The notes: generated by a model not told the origin, from the letters alone. Shown: positions 34,101-46,221, counted from the stretch's first letter. The stretch is DNA of 64,000 bases from Coniochaeta sp. PMI_546 (GCA_021432605.1 MU271145.1:2542001-2606000), one strand, 5' to 3'. Made by a program: numbers and translations.

Positions 34101-34784
34101 CGCTGGGATGTGCCTGCTTCGCTGGGTTGCTTTGTTTTGGTGTGGACTCGGGACGTCATGCAGGTCGCGCTGCGGGTCGGGTTCCTGCTGCTGACGGTGT
34201 TGAGCTTCACTCTGAATCTTATCGGACTCGACCGTCTCGGACGAGTCAGCGCTGCGCCGGGCGGGATCGGCAGTCGCAGGGGTTGGCGAGACAGGTGAAG
34301 GTGGGATGTGATGCTGCAACAAGGTTGGGCGCACCAGCGCGTCCTTTTTCAGGTCTGCAAAGCGGAAAGCTGGGAGTTTGGACGAGTTGTGGTTCTGGCG
34401 GTGATTGTGTAGAATGCTATTGGTCTCGTTGTTGGTGCTGGTTCCCCTGCCATAGGCGGTATTACTAGGATTAATGTTGGGTGTATTTGTAGAAGTGTTA
34501 TCTTTGCCGGTTCTCGTATTTTGCTGGCGGAGTGAATTCGACCTGTTTCGCAGATTTGTGCTGGTGTTGATGGTGGAGGTGGATTTGGTTGTACTGCTAG
34601 TGGTGGTGGAGTTGGAGTTGGAGTTGGAGTTGGAGTTGGAATTGTCACTTGGATTCGGACGATGATGATTCGAGTGTGAATCTGAGTTTGAGCGCGCAAG
34701 GGAAGTTACGGCGATGGAGGTTGTTGCTGGCGTCGCTGAACTTGGCACATGGCCCGCCTCAGTTATGAAACTGGTCGAAGCCAT
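31121..34784 (-). CDS. Large low-complexity fungal protein of unknown function
   Basis: Two long open frames belong to one gene. Exon 1, 33306-34784, ends in ATC before GTAAGT. Exon 2, 31121-33004, starts after GGCTAACACTTGAATAG and has no ATG near its start. Joined through a 301-nt intron, phase 0 on both sides, they give 1120 residues. The start is MASTSFITEA; upstream codons contain no ATG. Residues 33-85 are Asn/Ser/Thr-rich. A short coiled coil, IWDELDDLKSRIHRLEL, lies in the second half. Near 921-975 are three tandem copies of a GRKSSLL..RRRAGTEEPEE unit. There is no signal peptide, membrane segment or known catalytic domain. Related fungal proteins carry misleading labels such as LPXTG-motif cell wall protein. 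The function is unknown. The long intron could hide a small exon. Confidence 0.7.
31561..31722 (-). repeat. Coding tandem repeat, about 60-base unit, three copies
   Basis: On the minus strand this encodes three successive, slightly diverged copies of GRKSSLL followed by RRRAGTEEPEE-like residues. Unit length is about 20 residues. It sits inside the large low-complexity gene. Confidence 0.8.
34611..34640. repeat. Hexanucleotide repeat (gttgga)x5
   Basis: Five exact copies of gttgga. On the coding minus strand they give alternating Asn-Ser residues in exon 1 of the large low-complexity gene. Such a coding microsatellite is likely to vary in length between strains. Confidence 0.95.
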
Positions 34785-36856
34785 TTTCCGGATCAGAGTC
34801 CCGCATCTGTCTCTCCTAATTGTCTCTTGTCCTCCTCCGGCACCAACGGTCTCGTCTCGCAAGTCCGCAAATCCCGGGAATTGCACCAAGATTCAATAGT
34901 GCTTCAAATCCAGCTTCCAATCCGTGGGAGAGGTGTCATACTATCAGTAGTGGCAGTAGTGTCATAGATGGACCAGGGCTTTGTCCCTATGATCCCATGG
35001 AAACACCACCGAACACGCCCTAGATCGTGGGTGTTAAATCTGGCATATGTCGTGTACGGAGACCAGCAGTCAGTGTTCCAAATGCGTCAATTGGCGTTGT
35101 GCTGCCTGAGAAGCAGCCCCGGAAAAGGGCATCAAAGTGAGCTTCGTATTTTATGGCTAAGTTTCCCCCGTCAACGTTGACACTGGCCGCGGCTTATGGC
35201 TGAGATTGAGAGGTCAAAGTCTGGAAAGTCGACGCCAAAGGGACAAATGACGAGGTCCAGGTCCGTCGAGAGACGACGGGGTCCGCCGAATGGACTGGTG
35301 GTTAGAAACAGCTTTTAAAAAAAAAGGTGAGAAGGTGAGGAATACAGATGCTCGAGTCGAGTCGACAAGTCTGACTACAGGTCACGACCGACCGGCCGAA
35401 GCCCAGCTTCTAGCCAGGCCGGGGATAGATCACAACGGAAACTGAGCATCTACAGGGACCCCGGCGCACAGGGCTTCCGAGCGCAGAAGCAGAGTCGCAA
35501 CAGGACATTCAAATGAAATGTTGAGCAGCACCCGCAGTACATCATGGCCGGGATTATCCTGATGCAAGGGCATCTTAGCACTTCTTCATCACACCCTGTC
35601 ACAAACACTACTGCACACTGCAGCACTAAGACCCCCTCGGCGCCGGTCCTTCAGGGCGGTCATGACGTTGGACCTCTCCCCCCTCCTACGAATGTGCTAC
35701 TGGTGATACCGACCTCCTCCCAGGACTGGAGATATATCGACCGCCATGGCAGATCACCTGGTGTCAGTTGCGGCTCCGGGGGCTTCCAGACGAACATAAC
35801 TGATGCCGCTGTCAACAATGGTGAAGAATATACAGAGCTCCACTGAACTGCATGCAACATGGCGCATGCTGCGCCCACTTAGTTTTGCGTCAAAATCCGC
35901 TTTCTGAAATGAAAGGGCCTTCCAATGAGCTTGGACTCGCCTAATCCGGCCCTGTCGACACGCTACTCGGACCGTCAACCGGACCCTGTAGCGGGGGGGA
36001 GGAGGCTGGAAAGGGGGGGGTTGAAGCGTGCTGAAGCCAGGCCTGGCCCGAACCACATGTGGCCATAGCTCCAAGACCATTCCCTAACGTTGTGATGGCG
36101 TTGCAGAGACGACTTCGGTGGACAGAAGTGTGGTATTATTTACGAGTTCTAGAGACCGGATGTCTCTCGATACAAGGCCGCACATCTCCCAGGATGAGTC
36201 GATCGACTAAAGTCATGATCATCCAATCCTCTGCCACGAAGGATTAGCCGGACCTGCAGCGCAAACATGGGCCTGCTGCAGTGGGAAACTCTACACAGCT
36301 GCAGGTCCGGGATCCGCACAAAGGTAAACTTTCGAGTTTTAACGAGTGTCGTATCACCATCGCTTTTCCACCTCGACTGTTGGTCTTTGCAACTTCGCTG
36401 CATACTGCATGCAATTCCGTTCTCTCAGGTATACAGGATACGGCACGAATGGACTCTAGCCTGTGGACATGTCCTGTTTGACCTGGGTATTCGATGACTC
36501 GTCCAATGCGGAGGGCCACGAGGAGGCTGGAGCTGGGCCCATTGTGTCTGTAGAGTGAGATGCAAGTTCACACGAGGCTCAAACATGCACTCGACCTAAA
36601 TAAAGTACCTGCTCCGCCAGGAACCAGACCTCTGTGCTTCGATAGCAAAACGGCAGCCGCTGCAAGGGATACTGGTTCCAATTCCCCGCCTGAACATTTA
36701 GAAGGCATACCAAAACCGCGACCTTCCAACACGGTCGACCTGAAACAGCGTGCATAGCATCGATTAGGTCTATCGGGGATGTGATGGCAAAAGACTTAGT
36801 AACCTGCCAGAACACATCGAAGTATGATAGCTTTCGGCGGATGAAAAAAAAAAAAA
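34785..36856. other. Intergenic, no gene seen (left part of gene-poor block)
   Basis: About 2 kb upstream of the large minus-strand gene. It contains a run of A near 35316 and a G-run near 35994-36020. Open frames are all under about 110 codons and unconvincing. The part nearest 34785 should hold the promoter of the large gene. Confidence 0.45.
36844..36856 (-). terminator. RNA polymerase III terminator of tRNA-Thr
   Basis: Thirteen consecutive A on the plus strand, i.e. T13 on the minus strand, directly after the last base of the tRNA. This is the standard Pol III stop signal. Confidence 0.9.
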
Positions 36857-36941
36857 TGCCCACTCTCGGAATTGAACCGAGGACCTTGTCATGACGCTGT
36901 ACGGATACGAGTGACACGCTATACCACTTAGCCAAGCGGGC
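36857..36941 (-). tRNA. tRNA-Thr (anticodon CGU), with 13-nt intron
   Basis: Reading the minus strand, a full cloverleaf is present. The acceptor stem is GCCCGCT with AGTGGGC, plus discriminator A. The D stem is GCTA/TAGC, the anticodon stem TGTCA/TGACA and the T stem CTCGG/CCGAG around TTCAATT. The anticodon loop is 20 bases instead of 7. Taking the usual intron site, one base 3' of the anticodon, the loop is CTCGTA..A with anticodon CGT. The 13-base intron is TCCGTACAGCGTC. CGU reads the threonine codon ACG. The internal B box is GGTTCAATTCC. A T13 terminator follows at once. Splicing of this tRNA would need the ligase/Tpt1 pathway; TPT1 lies at 28.7 kb. Confidence 0.93.
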
Positions 36942-39900
36942 GGTTGTGGTTGAAAATTAGCTTTCTTATTTTAGGTTATGACTGGTCATGACTCACGCCG
37001 CCCACGCACATGTTTAACACTCTGCATCAGCATCTCAACCACCATGTATCGACGGGCTTGATCGAAAACGCTATCCCTTCCCCAGGTCGTATGCTTAGTA
37101 CTTCTGCTCGTATTGCCCAATTGATATATTCTAGAGCAAATCATTAGGTAGACCCGCTTAGATCGCTTAATGTACAAACAGAAGCTGTGAGCATGTACAC
37201 TTACATGCGCGATACAGCCAACTTTACACTCGAGACTTGGCGATGAACGTCAAATGAATCTAGCCTCTGCTACTACGGCATATAACTCACTGGAAAGTGA
37301 CCAGTTTGACCACATACTCGTACGGTGATACCGACAAGCGGCACATCGTAGCATAGTGGAACAGCTCTACCGAGCTTTCAACACTGACATGCGAGTAGAC
37401 ATCATCTTCCCATCCTAGTTTCATAGCAAATTTTGCCCGCGAAGTGCCATAATCTGCCACAAGACTTCTTCGACATGGCATGCAGCCATGGTAGCACAGT
37501 GGACTTCTCTCTCTGGCCATACCCAAGTTCGTCGTGTTCACCTCTCTACCCATATCTAGAAGGTTCCTATGTTCACGACCAAGCAAACTGTCCTGGGCGA
37601 GTCTTTCAGGTCTCGGTAAGAAGAGCCCCGGATATGCAATGCGACGTCTTGTTGGCAACATGTAGTCTTGACTGGTCAGCTGGACGAAAGCGCCATGTGT
37701 TGGGGAGGAGAGTGCTCACTACTACGGTGGAAGCCTCCGAGGCTGTTTAACCGCTACTTCGCTCAATGCCTGTTACACTCGGTGCTAGGACTGTAAGACT
37801 AGGAGCTGGAGCTTGAATCAGGATGCACGCAGATTTCATAGTCAGTAGCACCTACGTTCAAGGAAGAACTTCACTGAGGTGGGAGAGATGCGATGTGCTG
37901 TGAACGTCGGCTCGTCATCTCCCATAGCCATGAATATGCAAGCACACAAGAAACATGGCAAACAACCTCGTTGAGTCGCTCACCACCGTGTCATCCTAGG
38001 CGCGACCAAACAACAATATCCAGCCAACGCAAGTTCATAGCCCTGGAGAGCTTCAGACACGCGGAACTGCAGTGCAGACGAGACCTTCCTGCCTATTGCT
38101 CCGAGTTTAGGAACTCGCAATACACGGCACATGTCCATGCTTTCGAATGGGTCCAACTACCACGAGATGCTTACCCTTTGGTGACTCGTGCCATTTCTGG
38201 GCATAGCTGACACTTGTTGGTATGCTGTCTCCCATCGCATCCCGAAGCGTGACGAAGGCCGACCACCCTTAAAGTCCTTTATGGTGAGTCCTTGATGAGG
38301 CGGAGACTGCTAGCTGCCCGTCAAGGGAGAGATGGCGTCTTGCAAGTCTTTCACTCGCCGTTTCTAGGAGGGGCATATTCACTCCAGAGCCTGCGACGCG
38401 TACTCAAAATCGGGAGACGAGGGGGATGCTGGGACAAATACATGTCTCATTGCTGTTTGCGACAGAGTTCAATGTGAATTAACCTAGAAGGTTCGATAGC
38501 CCATGTATTGCTGGCTCCTGCTCGCGTGATCACCTCAACCTCAGTCTTTGTGCGATCCTAGACGTGCATTTTGTCGTCAGTGTCGACCGGACCAACAGCT
38601 GTCCGAAGTATAGAAACACGACCAACATATTGAAGGATGAAGCATTCCGCCTTCACGAGCGTGCAGCAGAGCATGCGATCTCGATCGAGTCCTCGTATGC
38701 ACACACGGACATAAGTAGGAGGAGCAATATTAGGAATTCGTCAATTTGCGTGTAAAAGCCATTGTTGAGGTCCCGTCCTGTCAGACAGTGGAAACACGTT
38801 GCCGTGGCAGCTGACCAAGGCAGCTTGTGTTACAGCCGGCTTCAGATAGAACTCTCGGGAGAGACTGAAACGAAGCGTCTTCCGATGACAGTTCCCCCAC
38901 ATGTTCGGACACGGGTAGGGTTGCCGTTGTTGGGAAGTCGTTGCTGACCTGGTAATCCCTCGGCCTGGTGGTCTAACACGGCTGAACGGGAAGGAAAATC
39001 ATGACACATTTTTGTCACTGACGACATAGTCTGGAAGTGCCTGGGCCGCTGGAAACGAAGCAAGACAAGGCTGTATCATCTCTGCATTAGTGACATGATA
39101 GAGCTTCGCTAAGACGGTCATAACTTCGGGGCCAGGACGAGTATTGTTGGATGTAGATTGCTGCAACAGAGGACGGTGATTTCACTTGAATTCATTTCCT
39201 TCCAGAACTTGTGTTCCCATCGTACACGCCAAGCATGTTCGAATCAAGAGCGCAAAATGTCGTTGGATCATTCTGAAACGAGTACGCGTCCCGGACGCTG
39301 CTCCTGCCATTCGAGACAAAATATTTGGTTCTATCAACGGTTCTAGAGACCTTAAGTCGGCTGGGCCACGCAAAATACACGATATCCCAGCACCGACGGC
39401 CAAAAACATGATGGGATAATTGTAAGTGAAAACGAGTAGCTGGCCGCACGGTAGACGACACTGCGAGATCGGCACTGGAAAGTTGTGTCAGTCGAATAAG
39501 GTTATAGCTTCATTACCGTCTTGAGTTTGCAACTGGGGTGGCTTAATTCAAGTTTGCTATACACTAGGTAGTCAATACAAGAGTCTTGCGAATGTGGTCT
39601 TTGGGTGACGTGTTTTTTCCCCCTTTCGCAATGAGGCTCAAACGACCATCGCGAGACTCCATACTACACTGTGTAAGGTAAGGTACCTATGGAATCGGGA
39701 GCTGAAGTGAAGGACAAATAAGTGGGGCACATTCGCGGGGCTCAAATTCGAAAGGGCAAGCGAAGCAACGGTGGCTGGGGTTGTTTCAGATTCAGCAGGG
39801 GCTCGAGCTTAACTGACTCTCGTTTTATGGTGAAAGTATCATAGTAGCATAGTTGTACCTCAGTGAGATACCCGGCGAGCACCACAGCTTTCTACATCAC

Positions 39901-42282
39901 CGTTGACAGTTGCCGAGGATATGTTCTGGATGAACATGGTAGAGGAGAGTAGTAATCAAGATGTTTCGGGAAGATCTCGAAGATAACGTGCAGCTGGCTG
40001 ACCGTCTCTTGAGGATTGTGTGTGGCAGATCTCCGGCCGGCCCGGGTCGGCGATTTGGGACATTGAACCTTGCAGGTGACGAGATGCCGCGGCGGCTATG
40101 TACCACAGTAATTGTTTCGAAACTTCGATAGTTCGATGATCGCAATCAACGAATCCTAGAACGTGCCGGGACTTCAAGGTAGGGCGCACCTTGTCCAAAG
40201 AACATAGGCTAGGTCCAGCACCTAAGGTTCATCGAGACTAGTTTCTGGTTCCTCCGGACCAGATCGTCGGGACTGCGTCCTGTTCTCGTTGAATGGAGGG
40301 AATCTGTAGCAACTCTGATCAATCGGTGCAGGACGAAGATTGAGCGGCGAGTGAAGGCAGTTGACGGAGGCACCGAGGAAGAAGGTTCACTGGGGTAAAC
40401 GTGGCTATGTCGCTATATAAGTCGACCGACTTGACGCCTCGACAGTATTACATTCAGGAAGTCCAGTTTGCTCACGGCACGACCGACCTAGAGATCTATC
40501 CACGGCTAGAGAGAGAAAATGGCAAATCGTCCGTCCATCCTGTCAGGCTTGTGTCTTCCTCCTCGTTGCACAAGTCGTGAGAGTGCAGAAAACAATAGAA
40601 GGAGCAATGAGTACCGCACTGGCATGTACATAGTAGTGTACATGTTCTGTATGATGAACCCCCCCGGTCTGGTTGGAGCGCAGAGCTAGCGAGAATTTAA
40701 TTATGGCTTCGGCAGGTCATTGGCTGGGCGGGAGCGCGTAAAAACCGAGGAAAGTGGATTTCAGACTATTAATAGCGTTTGACGAGAGAGCCAGTCGGCC
40801 TGTGAGTGGCTGGTTCGTGCCTTGCCGCCATCTCGACCTGCTGTGTCTCCTGGAGACTCGCACCCCTGACTCTTGTACCATTGGCTGAAACATCGGGGTG
40901 GGGTGGGAACGGGACTCCAAGGTGGCAGGCTGGATTGGGTGAGACCCACTTCTCACAAACTGAAGGCCGCTAGAGGTCAGCCTGGGGCTCTGGGCTGCCT
41001 GGGAGAAGGGAATCCCAGTCCCCAAACCCAGTCCCGCCATCAGTGCTTGACACACAGGACACACTTCAGCGCACTCCTCTTGATGTTCCCTCCCCCATGC
41101 TTCCCTTTCTGTCTCTTGTCAGGTTGCTGGCTGCATTCTGCACACGCAGTAGGAGGAACCTAGACCTAGACCGTCTGGAGTTTACCTTAGCGCACCTCTA
41201 AACGGATTTGCGCCTCTACTGTGGTGCCAACTCCTACCCATTGCGCCTGTCAGCACCACTGAGAGCAAGTGAGAAGCCAACCTTCGCCCAATACTTGCCC
41301 CTGTTTCTCTGCTTGCCTCCCCACTGTTTGTCGCCTGTCGCCTCTTGCTTGCCAAGCAGACCCTCGAACTGCTACTCGTCGGCGACGTCTTCCTTCTCTT
41401 CAACCATTCCTCCTCTCTTTTCCTCCCTCCCTACCTAATCTACCTCCCTACCTCTGTGAATCCAATCCCAATTCTTCAAGCCATCGCAGGATTGCAGTCT
41501 CGAGACTTGGACACCCGACATAACAGAGGGCAAGAGTCGACGCAGACGTGGAGTTGGCCTTTCTTGTCTCGCATTGTTTTACTGTTGGCGTCGACTTCGT
41601 TCTGCCTCATTCGCTTCCCTTGTCTTACTTAGGTTGTTGGCCAGCATCTTCGACCATGCGTTGACGACCCAACTGGTCTTTTGAAAGCCAATCCACACCC
41701 TCTATCACCTGTGCCTCGCCCTGCCGCACTTCTCCTCGACTTCGTTGGTCTGGACTCGCCAATACTCGCCAATAGTATCCATAAATAATACACATACGTC
41801 CGTCGATACATACATACAACCAACCACCCTCAGTTTTCCACCTTTCTTTCCTGTCCACCACTCGGCCGCCACCACCGTGCCGCCAACCACTCCGAACAAG
41901 TCTCGACCTCCTCCCTGGGTCGAATTCTCGAGACTCTTCGCTTGTGCCTCTCGACGGTGTCAACGTCACGGCAAAAGACGGAGATCAGCACGGTCTGATC
42001 CAGCATAACGGACGGACGGAGCGCGAGAGGATTCAGCAGAGCTGTCCCCTTGGTGCAACCTTCGATTTTCAACCCTCCTTTTCAGACTTCAATTCCGGTT
42101 CTCGACGTTCCTTACAACTTTGTGATTTGGCCGTCACCACACAATATAGGGGAAGTCGCAACACAGGTGCCCTCTTTTGGAACGAGGTTGCGAGTTTTGG
42201 GCCGTTGCAAGAGGTGGTCTACACCGTCGCCAGTTGAGCACGGAGGGAGCCCAGCTAGGCATTTCTCTGTCTGTCCATAACC
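36942..42282. other. Gene-poor intergenic stretch, 5.3 kb
   Basis: No convincing gene. Open frames are under about 125 codons, overlapping and without domain content. Stop codons are frequent in all frames between about 36.9 and 40.7 kb. From about 41.1 kb to 42.28 kb the plus strand becomes pyrimidine-rich (for example near 41385-41450), as expected for the promoter and long leader of the phosphatase gene starting at 42283. I saw no intact transposase or reverse transcriptase and no long terminal repeats. Confidence 0.45.
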
Positions 42283-44958
42283 ATGCCGTCTGCTGCCCGG
42301 CGAATGTATGAGGATCAATTGCCATCGTTCATGTCAGTGTTCGACCTGGATGCCGTTGCTATGGATGGTCAAGGTGGTCTGACTGTTCATCAACCAAAAT
42401 TTATGGAGGTGGAGGCACACAAGTTACCGTCAAACGGTGTCACTCAGTTGCGACCAGCAGCTCTACCGCAAGACGTTGCGCACAAGCATCACGACAGCAC
42501 GTCGACCCAAAACTCAGAGTCAGCGGGGTCTTCTCCTACCACAACGGCCTCGTGTACGGACTCCTCCTCTCTCTCCGATCCGTCCCCTTCCTCATCGCCA
42601 GATTCTCCAGTGAACATCTTACCACTATCTTCCTTCACCTCCACCTCCACCTCGTTTGGCGGCCTGTCGTCTCTGGCAACGCTCAACGTGTGCGACGTGA
42701 AGAATCTCGAAAGACCGACGACATCGCCAGCGCCTAGGCGAGCGAAGAACATGAAGGGACTCTCTATACAACCGCCGTTCACCTCGGTTGCCAACCCGTC
42801 CGAGCCGACATCTCCATCCTTTATCAAGCCTGTCATTCCGGGAATGAAGAGGAAGCCGAGCCAGTTAAGCCTCAAGACCAATACGACAGGCTTGGTCACA
42901 CGAAGTATAGAGGTCCCCAGTTCGCCCTCCGTGGCGCCTATCCTGCAGGCGCCGATATTGCAGCGTCGGGCACTGAAACATTCCACCTCGTCTCCTCATA
43001 TCCTGTCCTCTCTGAAGTCGGCGACCTTTGCTCCTGCCGGGGGTATGACAATACCAACCGTGCTGGAACGAAATGAGTCTGGCCTATCCGAGTTCTTCCG
43101 ACCCTCGAAGCCTCCTCCTCCCCCAACCTTGAAGTCTCCGATTGTCGAAGAGGACTCGCCGATTCGCCCACAGATGGCGAATCGAGCTGTATTCGACTAC
43201 GAAGATAACCACGAAGTTGAGAACGGAGAGGACCAGAAAACCCCAGGTTATCCGGATGGACCCATCGCGATATACAACGACAACGTGTACTTGTATCTGG
43301 AGCCGACTGCGGAGGAAGCAGCCAAATTTGATGTGGTTATTAACGTGGCGCGGGAAGTCCGTAATCCTTTTGAAGTGATGAATGCATCACAGCCACCCCC
43401 GTCAGAAGCAGGATCTGGAGGTGATTCTCCCATACCGGATACTGCTCTCACAGGAATGAGCTACGCTACCGCGTTTGAGTTTTTCCCAGAAGAAGACTCG
43501 CCTGCCACACCGCGTGCAACGACGTTTAAGCAGCCAGAGTACATACATATGCCCTGGGATCACCACACAGACATCGGCAAGGATCTCATGACTCTCTGCG
43601 AGACGATAGAGAATAAGACCAAGGAAGGAAAGAAGGTCCTCATCCACTGTCAACAAGGCGCGAGTCGCTCTGCCAGTCTGATTATTGCCTACGGCATGTG
43701 GCAGAACCCTGAGTTGACCGTCAACGATGCGTATCATGCTGCGCAGGCCAAGAGCAGGTGGATCAGTCCAAACATGAGGCTGATGTACTGCTTGCAAGAT
43801 TTCCAGAAGGAAGTCGCTAAGAGAAAGCTGGCACCAAGCTCGGGTCTCAAAGTCAGGGCCGGCAGGAGCCCGACCAACAAACACCGGATGACCTTGTCTG
43901 TGGATGCGATCGATATCTCGCCCAACCAGCCCTTGACTGCTCCGCTACCCGCAGAAGACAGCAGTTCCAACGGCACGAGGAGCCCGGATGATCGGAGTCC
44001 AGCAAGGGCTCGGGGCAACTCTACGCCGAATCGAGGAGAGCCGATATCACCAGGACCGTCGTCGGCACCATCGAGTTTTTCATGGAGCGAGAAAGAGGAC
44101 GACAAAGATTCTGGCAAATTCGGGCGCTTCAATCTGGACACGGTGCCCATCCCGTCTCAACCTTCATCTGGCTTTGCATCCCTGAACTCGATCACGACTC
44201 CCGCCCCTCCCACACGACTGGCTCCGCCACCACCGGCCTTTTCGAAGCCACCTCCATCTCCCGGGTTTGGCTCATTCGCAGATCCGCCTCTATCACCCGG
44301 CTTCGGGGCTGTGGGATTTGGGTCATTCCCTCGAGAATCTGCGCCGGCGCCGTTTCCCAATTTTTCACATCCACTGTCACCCGGGTTCTCTCGCTTTGGG
44401 TCATCGTTCCCCTCGCATTCTAAGCCACCACCGTCGCCCGGTTTTAACAACGTTTCATTCCCGAAGGCGCCGCCGTCTCTGAGGCTGGGCGACGACTCCT
44501 TCTCCAAACCCCCACCATCGCTAGGACTGGACACCACGTCGTTCTCCAAGCCGCCACCGTCTCCGGGATTCGGCAGTCATAGGTTTGGAGAGAAGTCGAG
44601 AGGATTTGGACTCATGCCTCTAAATCTACCACAACCGCGACGTCTTGAGACCGTAGCAGATCATACCCCTGAGCGTCAGATTCGAGTGATGAAAAGCTTT
44701 GACGATGCAGGCTTGCTCTCGCCGCGGCTGGAGACCATGACGAATAATCCATTACGAGACCCGTTCGGCAAGGTCGCGGGCTTACAGTTCGTCGAGGTCC
44801 CTCCCACTCCGAGCGAGGGGCTCTTCTCGCCTAGGGAAGCCATGTATCCTCGGGACCCCTTCTTTCCATTTGGCCGTCAGACGGTGAAGGAGGATCCTAG
44901 GAGTCCGCCGATTCAGGGCGAGGCACCCATTGTCCGGTCCATCGATGAGATATTATAA
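42283..44958 (+). CDS. MSG5: Dual-specificity MAP kinase phosphatase, Msg5-like
   Basis: Single exon, 891 residues, starting MPSAARRMYE. The catalytic domain lies at about 320-520. Its signature is HCQQGASRS with nucleophile C456 and R462, and the general acid region is MPWDHHTDIG. After it comes ISPNMRLMYCLQDFQKE, usual for this family. Residues 189-197, KRKPSQLSL, match a MAP kinase docking site: basic cluster, spacer, L-x-L. The C-terminal third is disordered with many KPPPSPGF-type repeats. Yeast Msg5 switches off Slt2 and Fus3; S. pombe Pmp1 is related. Here it probably acts on the wall-integrity MAP kinase (inference). The catalytic domain is interrupted by a Ser/Pro-rich insert (about 370-410). 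The promoter side is unusually long and pyrimidine-rich. Confidence 0.88.
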   Translation: MPSAARRMYEDQLPSFMSVFDLDAVAMDGQGGLTVHQPKFMEVEAHKLPSNGVTQLRPAALPQDVAHKHHDSTSTQNSESAGSSPTTTASCTDSSSLSDPSPSSSPDSPVNILPLSSFTSTSTSFGGLSSLATLNVCDVKNLERPTTSPAPRRAKNMKGLSIQPPFTSVANPSEPTSPSFIKPVIPGMKRKPSQLSLKTNTTGLVTRSIEVPSSPSVAPILQAPILQRRALKHSTSSPHILSSLKSATFAPAGGMTIPTVLERNESGLSEFFRPSKPPPPPTLKSPIVEEDSPIRPQMANRAVFDYEDNHEVENGEDQKTPGYPDGPIAIYNDNVYLYLEPTAEEAAKFDVVINVAREVRNPFEVMNASQPPPSEAGSGGDSPIPDTALTGMSYATAFEFFPEEDSPATPRATTFKQPEYIHMPWDHHTDIGKDLMTLCETIENKTKEGKKVLIHCQQGASRSASLIIAYGMWQNPELTVNDAYHAAQAKSRWISPNMRLMYCLQDFQKEVAKRKLAPSSGLKVRAGRSPTNKHRMTLSVDAIDISPNQPLTAPLPAEDSSSNGTRSPDDRSPARARGNSTPNRGEPISPGPSSAPSSFSWSEKEDDKDSGKFGRFNLDTVPIPSQPSSGFASLNSITTPAPPTRLAPPPPAFSKPPPSPGFGSFADPPLSPGFGAVGFGSFPRESAPAPFPNFSHPLSPGFSRFGSSFPSHSKPPPSPGFNNVSFPKAPPSLRLGDDSFSKPPPSLGLDTTSFSKPPPSPGFGSHRFGEKSRGFGLMPLNLPQPRRLETVADHTPERQIRVMKSFDDAGLLSPRLETMTNNPLRDPFGKVAGLQFVEVPPTPSEGLFSPREAMYPRDPFFPFGRQTVKEDPRSPPIQGEAPIVRSIDEIL

Positions 44959-46221
44959 CCTCTGATGTTCCGTGTGCCGGCAGGAGTGCTTATTGCTCTC
45001 CTCTCGCACCATCTGACCATTTTACGTCAAGCGCCACACGGATCACGAGCGTCGTACACCTCTACCAGCCAGGCGTTTGTCACTCGATTCTGATTAGTCC
45101 AGGCGATCCAGCGTTGCACAGTATCCTTGACCGAAAGAGAAGGCTCATCGCTCACGAATCATCAACCTCTTATTTCTTTTGTTTCGGTGTTTTCCAGCAG
45201 GACCCAGGCGCGATGGTGGCGAATCCGGACCGAAGATGGTTTTCGCTACGATATCCCATTTCTTTCCCTCGTTTATGTTTAACTCGAAATGTGTAATCTA
45301 CCCGGAGTGCCAAGGGTTGTATATGGAATCTTGATGGAAATCGCTGTGGGGGGAGGAGAAGGAGTTTGAGGCACGCACCGGATCCCGCAATATTTTACAG
45401 GAAACGGACGTCGTCGCCTTTATGCCGCTATTACTGGCGAGAGAGCGCCGGCACAAGAAGATCCTCGGAGGAGGATAGGTGCTGGCACATATCGAACACT
45501 ACGAGACACGAGCAATGGGAATGGATGCATGCTAGGAGCCAAGACAGCATCGGGAGTCACCGATGTGAAGTCATGGCAGGCATCGGAGTTGTTGGGACTG
45601 GAAAGGATATGGCATTTACCACAAACGGCACTAGTCAGAGTCAGACCTGAGCTAGGCTATCAAAATTAGTTTATGGTACCTGGATCGTCCTTCTATGCTT
45701 GTCGCGAAGTCATTGGGGCCGCCGTCCGAAGTACATGTACACATGGCCGGAAGCCGCCAAACTTTGCTCGCGTCTTAAAAGGGTTGATGAACAAAAATGA
45801 CGCCCTGTTTCTTCACCCGAGAGCAGAAGGGTGCTTTGGTCAAGTGGCTGGAGTGATCTTATTGCAGATTGCCCATAATCTGGTGTACTTGAGGTGCCAT
45901 GTTCGAAACTATACAAACTGCTATCTAATACCATGTTGGATCATTTTTGCCATTCACAACCCCAATGCTCCTTTTTAATATACACAGGTCCTGAGTATCT
46001 CATCGTCCCGACTTATTTATATCATTCGCATCATTTGCCAAGGGGTTGCTCAATACTCATGTATCAAGCAACTTGATATAAAAGATATGACCGTTAACGA
46101 TGTCTTTAATGAGACATGGCACCAACGACACAATAACGACAGTCATACATAGAAACGAGATCTAACCGATCTATAATCCATTGTTTATTCTAGAAAAGTA
46201 GCGAAATCTACAGACCACTGC
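44959..46221. other. Convergent intergenic region
   Basis: About 1.26 kb between the stop codons of the Msg5-like gene (plus) and HUT1 (minus). It holds their 3' regions. Short open frames such as 45366-45650 and 45673-45978 have no domain-like content. Confidence 0.45.

Noticed and set aside
34785-42282. Transposon, CRISPR or secondary-metabolite cluster
   Set aside because: I saw no transposase or polymerase frames, no regularly spaced repeats and no synthase genes. CRISPR arrays are not expected in a fungus.
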